A stretch of 64,000 nt of DNA from Bacteroidaceae bacterium. GTDB lineage: Bacteria; Bacteroidota; Bacteroidia; Bacteroidales; Bacteroidaceae. The translations under genes and the position numbers were made by a program. Below, piece after piece: positions 52,201-58,671 of this stretch. The notes below the pieces were generated by a model. The model saw nothing but the letters and a program-made list of their open reading frames with translations, did no database searches and was not told the origin of the DNA. Location of the stretch: positions 1 through 64,000 of the forward strand of contig JAFTEV010000025.1 in the NCBI GenBank assembly GCA_017453465.1. The letters run 5' to 3'. Every line of letters starts with the position of its first letter. Position 1 is the first letter of the stretch.

Positions 52201-52836
52201 TTAGTTGTTGAGGAGTTGTCGCAGCAGCACTTCGGGAGCCACCTGCTGATACTTGTCCGAGGGGATGGTGTGAGCATCCCACTTTCTGTTATTATTCTTA
52301 CCAGAGAGGCGCAGGTTCAGGTTCACCGTCTTGCTGCCCGTGGGGATGGTGAATTGCAGTTCGTCCGTGTCGGTGCGCAGAGCCTGTTGCCAGAAGTGGT
52401 ACTCTATGGTGTTGTAGCTGAGGTTCTGGTGCGCCATGGCGTTGAGGTCATCGTAGGTCATAATGACATACCGCTTGTTGTAGCGGTCGATGAGCAACGT
52501 GGCCGTGGGCGAAATCTCCATGCGGGCCACCTCGGTAATGGCGAGGATGGGGTCGAGCAGCGAAATCTGGATGACCTCGCCCAGCCGCATCCGCAACGTG
52601 CCCGATGTGCTGATGTCCTGTCCGTCCACCTTGACCGTGGCGCGTATCTTGGCCGTGAAGTTCGAGTCTGTGGTCAGCGTGGCAGCCGACGGCGTTTCGC
52701 TGCTTGGCGGCAGGGTTGTGACGGGCTGCGTCACCTCGCCGGGGTCATTGCTGACGTGCTTGCTGCTGCGGCACGAAGCAAACAGTGCCGCCATGCCGAT
52801 AGCCATGATAAGTAGCTGTAGTGTACGTATTTTCAT
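52201..52836 (-). CDS. DUF4292 lipoprotein
   Basis: A 211-residue protein with a lipoprotein signal (IGMAALFASC). The mature part has the DUF4292 pattern (NFTAKIRATVKVDGQDISTSGTLRMRLGEVIQISLLDPILAITEVARMEISPTATLLIDRYNKRYV), a LolA/LolB-like fold. In Bacteroidales it precedes the M23/EnvC-like gene, as here. The start at 52836 follows the lipobox and lies downstream of the -7 element. Confidence 0.9.
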   Translation of the reverse strand: MKIRTLQLLIMAIGMAALFASCRSSKHVSNDPGEVTQPVTTLPPSSETPSAATLTTDSNFTAKIRATVKVDGQDISTSGTLRMRLGEVIQISLLDPILAITEVARMEISPTATLLIDRYNKRYVIMTYDDLNAMAHQNLSYNTIEYHFWQQALRTDTDELQFTIPTGSKTVNLNLRLSGKNNNRKWDAHTIPSDKYQQVAPEVLLRQLLNN

Positions 52837-52858
52837 TTCGTCTCGTGAAAATTTTTTG

Positions 52859-52866
52859 CAAAGGTA
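52859..52866 (-). promoter_or_regulatory. -7 element of the DUF4292-EnvC operon
   Basis: CAAAGGTA, i.e. TACCTTTG on the minus strand, 22 bases before the ATG. The -33 part is only a near match (CAAT at 52889-52892). Confidence 0.6.
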
Positions 52867-52941
52867 CAAATAAATTATTGATATGTTACAATAAATGCTT
52901 CAGAATCGCACAACAACAACTCACAAGTTCCCTAAAAGCTA

Positions 52942-53185
52942 TTATTTTGTAAATCTAATCTGTAAGTTCAATTTAATATAAACATTGTTGTCTTCGCCCC
53001 GATATAAGGAACCAAAGTGATAACGACTACGGCTGGCACGTTCAAAGCGAGTGTTATAATAAAGGTAGTCTTCTACGTCATTACGATTGTAGAAGTGATA
53101 GCAAAACGATTTCGCCGTCTTTTCTGACAACAAGATAGCCCCCGTTTGCATCATAACGCCCTTTCCACTCTATTGCAGGTGTCAT
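52942..53185 (-). pseudogene. Remnant of a restriction endonuclease (HpaII-like C-terminus), frameshifted
   Basis: Two frames join into one protein-like string. From 53185 one frame reads MTPAIEWKGRYDANGGYL and on to KDGEIV, stopping at 53081. The second continues with CYHFYNRNDVEDYLYYNTRF and ends KLNLQIRFTK at 52942. Removing one T from the GTTTTG run near 53103 would give KDGEIVCYHFYNRN in one frame. From memory this resembles the C-terminus of HpaII-family restriction enzymes. About 80 residues remain of a protein expected to be about 350. It follows the XRE gene. Confidence 0.6.
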
Positions 53186-53197
53186 GCCGAGATTGTT

Positions 53198-53464
53198 CTA
53201 ACAGACACGGACTAGCGACTCTCCGAAAAATGAAGAGAGTGTCGACAGAGTGCGGATTGTGAAGTTGTGCTGGCCGCTGAGCCACTTAGTCACCTCGCTG
53301 GGCCGCTTGCCAAGGGCTTGAGCAAACTCCAACTTCGTTAAGCCACGCTGCAACATCAGTTCGTTGATACGATTGGATATGGCAAACTCCAAATCCACTT
53401 CTTGTTGGATGTCGGCAGGCACCGCCGCCAACATCTGTTTGAATGGGGTCTTCATCGTCTTCAT
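53198..53464 (-). CDS. XRE-type helix-turn-helix regulator
   Basis: An 88-residue protein. The HTH region (INELMLQRGLTKLEFAQALGKRPSEVTKWLSGQHNFTIRTLSTLSSFFG) is typical of XRE/Cro proteins such as restriction-modification controllers and HigA antitoxins. It is preceded by a TATATTTG -7 element at 53568-53575 and followed by the endonuclease remnant. It may be the surviving regulator of a lost restriction-modification system. Confidence 0.82.
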   Translation of the reverse strand: MKTMKTPFKQMLAAVPADIQQEVDLEFAISNRINELMLQRGLTKLEFAQALGKRPSEVTKWLSGQHNFTIRTLSTLSSFFGESLVRVC

Positions 53465-53567
53465 AGGTCAAACGTTTTGAGTGGACGGTAGGCAATGCAA
53501 CAACGCGGTCGCTCATTTTTCCCTCGGGTCTGAAAAAGCGTTCCAAGGCTCCCGTTTTAATTCGCTG

Positions 53568-53575
53568 CAAATATA
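53568..53575 (-). promoter_or_regulatory. -7 element of the XRE gene
   Basis: CAAATATA, i.e. TATATTTG on the minus strand, about 105 bases before the XRE ATG. No TTTG at the usual spacing. Confidence 0.5.
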
Positions 53576-53780
53576 CAACAGTTGTTTCACTTTTAAGTGT
53601 AACGGTAACGGAAATTTGTACTATGCCCCTCATTTTTAACAATAGGGAGGGATTAACGGACTTGAATTGTTGATTATTGGCCGTGAAATGGCTTTCTGCA
53701 TGATAAATTTGTGGCAGTCTGCCCCTCCCTGCCACTCTTTAAAGAAAAATAGTAAAAGCGTGGCCTTTGTGTCTGGCTCG

Positions 53781-53856
53781 CGTAGGCAATGGAGTGCGCT
53801 CGCGTAGGCAACAAAACCCAAAAGATTGCCTACGTGAGCGCGACGAATTGCCTACG
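53781..53856. repeat. GTAGGCAAT palindromic element, copy C
   Basis: CGTAGGCAAT (53781), CGTAGGCAA (53803), loop CAAAACCCAAAAGA, TTGCCTACG (from 53826) and ATTGCCTACG (53847-53856). Arms are imperfect. It lies between the XRE gene and asd. The 53465-54143 stretch holds no convincing gene besides this element and the asd promoter. Confidence 0.85.
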
Positions 53857-53946
53857 TGGTAGAGACACATTGCTTGTGGCACGGAAAACCCAAGGTCGCT
53901 TGAAGGCTGTTTTTGGGGCACTTACGCAGATTTTGTTTGCTGTTTC

Positions 53947-53977
53947 TTTGACGGCTTGTTTTTTCTTCGTAACTTTG
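53947..53977 (+). promoter_or_regulatory. Promoter of asd
   Basis: TTTG at 53947-53950, 19 bases, TAACTTTG at 53970-53977: an exact consensus match. The leader to the ATG is about 165 bases and contains an inverted repeat (CTCCCCCTTATGGGAGG and CTCCTCCCCATAGCGGGAG, 54042-54097) that could regulate expression. Confidence 0.75.
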
Positions 53978-54143
53978 CCCGCGAAAAAGGCGGAATCATG
54001 GGCCTTTTTGTGAAAGAAACTTAATGGGAGTGTGAACAACTCTCCCCCTTATGGGAGGAAACGCCATCTGGCAGGCTCCTCCCCATAGCGGGAGCTTTCA
54101 ATAGAAAAAATAAAAGTAAAATAGTCAAATAGTCAAATTAACT

Positions 54144-55154
54144 ATGAAAGTAGCAATTGTAGGCGCAAGTGGCGCCGTAGGTCAGGAATTTCTGCGTGTG
54201 CTCGATGAGCGTAACTTCCCCATGGACGAGCTGGTGCTCTTTGGCTCCACTCGCAGTGCTGGCCGTAAGTATCAGTTTAGAGGTAAAGAGTATGAAGTGC
54301 AGTTGCTCAGGCATGGCGACGACTTCAAGGATGTGGACATCGCCTTCACCAGTGCTGGAGCGGGCACCAGCAAGGAGTTTGCCGAGGACATCACCAAGTT
54401 TGGTGCTGTGATGATTGACAACTCCAGTGCGTTCCGCATGGACGACGACGTGCCACTGGTTGTGCCGGAGTGCAACGCCGCCGACGCGCTCAACCGTCCG
54501 CGTGGCATCATTGCCAACCCCAACTGCACCACCATTATGATGGTCGTGGTGCTTCAGCCCCTTGAGAAGCTCAGCCACATTGAGCGCATCCACGTGGCCA
54601 GCTACCAGAGCGCGAGCGGCGCAGGTGCGGCAGCCATGGCCGAACTGCAGCAGCAGTACAAGGAGCTGGTGGAGGGCAAGGAGCCAACCGTCAACAAGTT
54701 TGCCTATCAGCTGGCCTACAACGTCATCCCGCAGATTGACGTGTTCCAGGACAATGGCTACACGAAGGAAGAAATGAAGATGTTCAACGAGACGCGCAAA
54801 ATTATGCACACCGATGCCAAGTGCTCGGCCATGTGCGTGCGCATCTCCAGCCTCCGTGCCCACAGCGAAGCCGTCTGGATAGAGACCGAAAAGCCTATCT
54901 CTGTGGAGGATGCACAGGCCGCCATTGCAGCCGCTCCGGGTGTCACCCTCATCGACGACCCAGCCCACCAGCAGTACCCCATGCCCCTCTTCACAGCTGG
55001 CAAGGACGATGTCTATGTGGGCCGTGTGCGCAAAGACCTCGCCAACGAAAACGGCCTCACCTTCTGGCTCAGCGGCGACCAAATCAAGAAGGGCGCAGCC
55101 CTCAACGCGGTCCAGATTGCCGAGTATCTGATTAAGGTTGGCAACGTAAAGTAA
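54144..55154 (+). CDS. asd: Aspartate-semialdehyde dehydrogenase
   Basis: A 336-residue enzyme. The Rossmann motif is [11 protein letters not shown], the catalytic Cys is in [11 protein letters not shown], and [13 protein letters not shown] and the His region [14 protein letters not shown] follow. It reduces aspartyl phosphate for lysine, diaminopimelate, threonine and methionine synthesis. It has its own promoter and long leader. ddh at 30761 acts later in the same route. Confidence 0.96.
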   Translation: MKVAIVGASGAVGQEFLRVLDERNFPMDELVLFGSTRSAGRKYQFRGKEYEVQLLRHGDDFKDVDIAFTSAGAGTSKEFAEDITKFGAVMIDNSSAFRMDDDVPLVVPECNAADALNRPRGIIANPNCTTIMMVVVLQPLEKLSHIERIHVASYQSASGAGAAAMAELQQQYKELVEGKEPTVNKFAYQLAYNVIPQIDVFQDNGYTKEEMKMFNETRKIMHTDAKCSAMCVRISSLRAHSEAVWIETEKPISVEDAQAAIAAAPGVTLIDDPAHQQYPMPLFTAGKDDVYVGRVRKDLANENGLTFWLSGDQIKKGAALNAVQIAEYLIKVGNVK

Positions 55155-55233
55155 ATAAGCGTAACAAGATTATTCACCACAAAAACTCTTTTTACCAAGA
55201 ACCAGACAGTACAGAAACGACAAACAGGGATGC

Positions 55234-55251
55234 AGCCGCACGGGTGCGGCT
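55234..55251 (+). other. Small GC-rich stem-loop after asd
   Basis: AGCCGCA, loop CGGG, TGCGGCT: a 7-bp perfect stem about 80 bases after the asd stop. No T run follows. Confidence 0.4.
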
Positions 55252-55310
55252 CGCCCGCAAGGAGAACACTAAAACTATTTATTAACCTTTAAAAAGGTCT
55301 GTGTTCCCAT

Positions 55311-55500
55311 TTTGTACTTATTGATTTAGAGCTTTCTGCTCTTGTTCCTTTTCTGTTGAATACCGCCAAAATATTCCCAAAGGACAAGTTGCTTGAAAGT
55401 TCACGTCTTGGGCGTGGACTATGGGCATTTGTTTGGGAAAAGGTCACTTGGCGGTAACCTAACAGAAGACGAGTGCTAATGGTTACACGCCTTTTTTGTA
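55311..55500 (+). ncRNA. Structured RNA candidate, rod-like (possibly 6S RNA)
   Basis: Nested helices are readable: TTCTGTT 55351-55357 with AACAGAA 55461-55467; TACCGCCAA 55361-55369 with TTGGCGGTA 55448-55456; TTCCCAAA 55374-55381 with TTTGGGAA 55432-55439; apical AGTTCACG 55398-55405 with CGTGGACT 55413-55420. A local GAGC/GCTC hairpin (55329-55341) competes on the 5' side. A T run follows at 55492-55497, which sets the strand. A long rod with internal loops and a competing 5' hairpin is the architecture of 6S RNA. No promoter was found, and the exact ends are uncertain. Confidence 0.45.
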
Positions 55501-55517
55501 CCAAAACAAATCAAAAA

Positions 55518-56774
55518 ATGAACAAGATTAAACACAGCCTGCTGCTTCTTGCAGCAACCCTGCTGCCCACAGCGGCCAGCGCACAAGTGATTAACGGTGA
55601 CCTGAACCACAACAACAGCCTCGATGTGGGCGATGTGACCTTAGTGATTGACGGCTACCTGACAGGCGAGACAGAACTCATCCAGACAGGCGGAGCACCT
55701 TTCTCGGTTGACAACAGCTATGTGGTGGGCACATGGTACACGGAGGCCAGCGAGAGTATCACTTTCAATGCCGATGGCACGACTGATTTCGCAAATGGTG
55801 GAACCTATGAGTTCCTGCCTACACAAGGCTACATCCTCTTCTACAACGCTTCGGGCGTTCCCACATACGCCATGCGGGTACTGAAAGCCACTTCCGACTG
55901 TCTGGTTGTTCTGCCCACGGGCAGCAATGTCCCAGTGCGCTATACAAGCACCCAGCCAATCAGCATCACCCTTTCTCAAACATCTGTTGAAATGAATCCC
56001 GATGAATTTGTCCGTTTAACTGCTAAAGTTGAACCCTCCAGTGCAGGAACCGTGATTTGGAGCAGCAGCGACGAGAGCGTGGCTACCGTGGTCAGCGGCT
56101 TTGTCACAGCCGTTGCTGAAGGCACAGCTGTCATTACTGCAACAGTGGCAGGAAGAACAGCTGCTTGCACTGTGACCGTTGTTCCAACCCATGAAGCCGT
56201 TGACCTCGGCCTCTCCGTGAAGTGGGCAACGATGAACATCGGTGCATCTGCTCCTGAAGAATACGGCGACTACTTTGCTTGGGGCGAGACAGAACCAAAG
56301 ACGGACTACAGCTGGAGTACCTACAAGTGGTGCAATGGCTCAGAATACACCCAGACCAAATACTGTACTCGCTCCTCCTATGGTACTGTTGACAACAAAA
56401 CCGTCCTTGACCTCTCTGACGACGCCGCCAATGCCAACTGGGGCGGCTCATGGCGTATGCCGACGGAGTCCGAGATGGATGAACTTCGCCACAATTGCAC
56501 ATGGATCAGGAAAAAGCAAGATGGCACGTTTATTGGTTACAAGGTTACCTCAGACATTACGGGCAATTCCATTTTCTTGCCCGCTGCTGGGAGTCTCACT
56601 GAGACGGGAGATTTGTACGCTCCTGGCGTACAGGGCCACTATTGGTCAAGTTCGCTCTCCACCAAGTATTCAGACGGTGGAGCGGTTTTAACCTCATTCA
56701 GTGAATCATCCTCTCCAAACAATGGCTGGGACAATCGTCGCAACGGACACAGTGTTCGCGCTGTCTGCCCGTAG
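55518..56774 (+). CDS. Secreted dockerin-like / Big2 / FISUMP-domain protein, copy 2
   Basis: A 418-residue protein, the same length and domain order as copy 1: signal peptide (MNKIKHSLLLLAATLLPTAASA), dockerin-type loop (NGDLNHNNSLDVGDV), Big2 domain (VIWSSSDESVATVVSG) and FISUMP domain (SVKWATMNIGASAPEEYGDY, YWSSS, GHSVRAVCP). The DNA of the first 250 bases is nearly identical to copy 1; the C-terminal variable parts differ more. It converges with a YoeB-type pair exactly as copy 1 does. Start at ATG 55518. Confidence 0.85.
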   Translation: MNKIKHSLLLLAATLLPTAASAQVINGDLNHNNSLDVGDVTLVIDGYLTGETELIQTGGAPFSVDNSYVVGTWYTEASESITFNADGTTDFANGGTYEFLPTQGYILFYNASGVPTYAMRVLKATSDCLVVLPTGSNVPVRYTSTQPISITLSQTSVEMNPDEFVRLTAKVEPSSAGTVIWSSSDESVATVVSGFVTAVAEGTAVITATVAGRTAACTVTVVPTHEAVDLGLSVKWATMNIGASAPEEYGDYFAWGETEPKTDYSWSTYKWCNGSEYTQTKYCTRSSYGTVDNKTVLDLSDDAANANWGGSWRMPTESEMDELRHNCTWIRKKQDGTFIGYKVTSDITGNSIFLPAAGSLTETGDLYAPGVQGHYWSSSLSTKYSDGGAVLTSFSESSSPNNGWDNRRNGHSVRAVCP

Positions 56775-56796
56775 TCTTTCTTATTTATAAAAATAG

Positions 56797-56844
56797 AAAA
56801 CAGGACATCCGCTGTCAAGAAAGCAAAGCGGATGTCCTGTTTTT
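56797..56844. terminator. Convergent hairpin terminator, copy 2
   Basis: AAAACAGGACATCCGC (56797-56812) pairs with GCGGATGTCCTGTTTT (from 56828), then T run. The stem is the same as in copy 1 at 7895-7938; only the loop differs. Confidence 0.85.
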
Positions 56845-56861
56845 CGATGATGGTAATAAAA

Positions 56862-57119
56862 CTACTTGTCGTCGTAGTGGCCGTAGGCAGTAAGAACAAG
56901 GACAATGACTTCTGTGTCTCGAATTTCGTAAACCAGGCGGTGCTTCTTAGTGATGCGCCGACTCCACTGGCCAATGCGGTCGCCAGACAACGGTTCTGGC
57001 TTTCCCGTATCTGTGCGTGGGTGTTCCCGTTTTTGTGCTTTCTGGAAGGCTTTGGGTTCATGCTTGGCCAGTGCTGCTAAGTCGTGTATGGCCTCTTCCT
57101 TGAAGTCTATCTCATACAT
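56862..57119 (-). CDS. YoeB/Txe-family toxin (module 2), with an internal deletion
   Basis: An 85-residue protein. It retains GKPEPLSGDRIGQWSRRI, KKHRLVYEI and the C-terminal AYGHYDDK, so the catalytic residues look intact. Compared with the module 1 toxin, about five residues are missing in the second helix (KAQKREHPRT against KAGKFIEELKLHPKT). The loss is in frame and may weaken binding or activity. Start ATG 57119 matches the MYE start of module 1; ATG 57122 is possible. Confidence 0.82.
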   Translation of the reverse strand: MYEIDFKEEAIHDLAALAKHEPKAFQKAQKREHPRTDTGKPEPLSGDRIGQWSRRITKKHRLVYEIRDTEVIVLVLTAYGHYDDK

Positions 57120-57369
57120 CATGACCAAGCCTTCTTAGAAATGTCGTCAGGTCCTCTTCGGGTTGTATTCTGTAGGTCGGACCCTTCTTTGCTTCGTCAA
57201 CACGTTGGAAGAACTCATCCTTTGTCATCAGCGTGGGGTCGTGCGTGGTCTCCTTCACCAGTTTGTGGAGATACTTTGCTGCACGGCGCATGAGTCCTTC
57301 GTCTTCGGCGATAACACTCATGTCGTGCCAAATTTGTGTGTTGATGGTGTTCAGTTGTGCGGCTGTCAT
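57112..57369 (-). CDS. Antitoxin of YoeB-type pair (module 2)
   Basis: An 85-residue protein starting MTAAQLNTINTQIWHDMS. It shares DPTLMTKDEFFQRVDEAKKG and the ending FLRRLG with module 1 but is otherwise quite different. The start at 57369 is set by similarity and lies 23 bases downstream of the -7 element. It overlaps the toxin start. Confidence 0.75.
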   Translation of the reverse strand: MTAAQLNTINTQIWHDMSVIAEDEGLMRRAAKYLHKLVKETTHDPTLMTKDEFFQRVDEAKKGPTYRIQPEEDLTTFLRRLGHDV

Positions 57370-57391
57370 AGTATTCACATATTTTTGCGGG

Positions 57392-57424
57392 CAAAGGTAT
57401 GAATTATTCTTGATATGTGGCAAA
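57392..57424 (-). promoter_or_regulatory. Promoter of toxin-antitoxin module 2
   Basis: On the minus strand TTTG (CAAA 57421-57424), 21 bases, TACCTTTG (CAAAGGTA 57392-57399). The spacer contains TCAAGAATAATTCA, nearly the same as in module 1. The region from here to 57639 has no gene; it is rich in ACTGC and CCGTTGC words. Confidence 0.7.
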
Positions 57425-57639
57425 GTTTTATGAATCTTTTTCTTAACAAATGTTTTATGGCCCGTACTGCATTGCCGTTGCTGGCGCATAGTATCGTTGT
57501 TGCCGCCGCACTGTAGTCCTGCAGCAGTGACAAAGCACTGCCGCTGCGGTGGGAGAACTTTGCCACTGTGCTCCCACTGCATTGCTAAAAAAGTGGGAAA
57601 AGTTTGCGCAAATGCCGAGAAAGCTGTATATCAATCAAG

Positions 57640-57804
57640 ATGAACAAACTGAAACGTTTTGTGTTGCTTATGGCAACAACTGTGTTGACCACCGTGGCCA
57701 ATGCACAGATTCTCAATGGTGACTTGAATCACAATGGTGTCATTGATGTGGGCGAAGTGTCCGTCCCGTCTCTCCATAATGACTTTAGCAAAGTGAAAAA
57801 TTAA
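57640..57804 (+). pseudogene. Truncated third FISUMP-type gene (signal peptide and half a dockerin loop)
   Basis: A 54-residue frame. The signal peptide (MNKLKRFVLLMATTVLTTVANA) and QILNGDLNHNGVIDVGEV match the starts of copies 1 and 2, then the sequence leaves the family and stops. The last residues are encoded by the word array that follows, so the gene seems to have been deleted into repeat DNA. Confidence 0.8.
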
Positions 57805-57955
57805 AAGTTAAAAGTAAAATGAGTAGTTAAGTAGTTAAGCCGTTACAGAGTTTATGTATTGGCTTTACTTCTTAACTCCTTAACTTCTTAACTCCAGAAC
57901 TCCCGCATGGCATTTAAACTTTTAACTTTTAACTGAGAAATTCCCCAATTGCCCA
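57795..57955. repeat. Word array after the truncated FISUMP start
   Basis: AAAAGTT words, AGTTAAG words facing TTAACTCC words across a centre with GTTACAGAGTTTATG, then TTTTAACTTTTAACT words. The block resembles the one at 33981-34092. No gene lies here. Confidence 0.75.
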
Positions 57956-57963
57956 ATGATGCA

Positions 57964-58641
57964 TTATCTCCACCCTGTGTCCTTGTCTATTTTGTAGCGA
58001 TAGACTTTGACCAGCTTTGCATCGAAGATGAGCGTGGAGTAGGCGGGAATGTTGCCCGAACTGTTGGTCGTAGTTCCGTAGCCTAAGGGGTAGGGAATGA
58101 CTATATGGACAGCGTCGCCTTCGACCATGTCTTGCAGGGCGGTGCAGAAGCCGGCCACGTTTTGGCTCAGTGCAAAGATGGTGGGCACGGCTGTGGCAGT
58201 GTTGACGGTGCTGGTCGTGTAGCTCTGGCCAAAGACGTAGCCTTCGGGATAGCTGACCGAGGGAATGAGCCGCCCACGGTAATGCACGCGCACACTGTCG
58301 GTAAAGACAGGCTTCAGGGTGCCTGTGCCGCTCTCCAGCTTCTTCGTATAGACGTAGATGTTGTTGTCGTATGGGTTTGCCTCCGCGTATGCCTGCTGGT
58401 AGTAGTAGGCCAGGGTGCGTGTCCAGCCGTCTGTGCCCTGGCGGGCCAGCGTAGCGATGGAGTCAACGTAGTGCTGGTTGCGCTCCTGCCAATTGTCATA
58501 TTCGCCCTCGGCCTTGCTTTCCTTGCAGGAGACACAGAGCACGCAGGGAAGACAAAGTGCACAGAGGGAGGTGTGAAAAGTGGAAAGTGGAAAGTGAACC
58601 TTTAGCTCGACGAAGTCAAAAGTGAAAAATTTAAGTTTCAT
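57964..58641 (-). CDS. FKBP-type peptidyl-prolyl isomerase lipoprotein
   Basis: A 225-residue protein. A lipobox (CVLCVSC) ends an unusually long N-terminus. The FKBP domain covers about 100-215 (DSVRVHYRGRLIPS, VFGQSY, LQDMVEGDAVHIVIPYPLGYG, IPAYSTLIFDAKLVKV). It would help fold exported proteins. Residues about 7-16 (TFDFVELKVH) are encoded by a repeated DNA segment that also occurs near 9391, so the real start may be further downstream. Confidence 0.85.
   Translation of the reverse strand: MKLKFFTFDFVELKVHFPLSTFHTSLCALCLPCVLCVSCKESKAEGEYDNWQERNQHYVDSIATLARQGTDGWTRTLAYYYQQAYAEANPYDNNIYVYTKKLESGTGTLKPVFTDSVRVHYRGRLIPSVSYPEGYVFGQSYTTSTVNTATAVPTIFALSQNVAGFCTALQDMVEGDAVHIVIPYPLGYGTTTNSSGNIPAYSTLIFDAKLVKVYRYKIDKDTGWR
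58600..58617. repeat. TTTAGCTCGACGAAGTC repeat
   Basis: The stretch reading CTTTAGCTCGACGAAGTC also occurs at about 9392-9409, and a near copy in the opposite sense (GACTCCGTCGAGCTAAAG) at about 9583-9600. All three sit next to degenerate word arrays. Confidence 0.75.
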
Positions 58642-58671
58642 AATTTTGCGGTTTGAGGAAATACGAATTAA

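Noticed and set aside
53286-53735. Open frame overlapping the XRE gene as a possible toxin partner
   Set aside because: The frame runs through the gene's promoter and the XRE coding region in another frame and shows no RelE or HigB pattern.
55311-55500. Riboswitch controlling FISUMP copy 2
   Set aside because: No known aptamer pattern, and copy 1 of the same gene has no such leader; a free-standing RNA fits better.
57425-57639. Gene or RNA in the ACTGC-rich stretch upstream of the truncated FISUMP start
   Set aside because: Only short repeated words and weak hairpins; no start, stop or codon pattern supports a gene.
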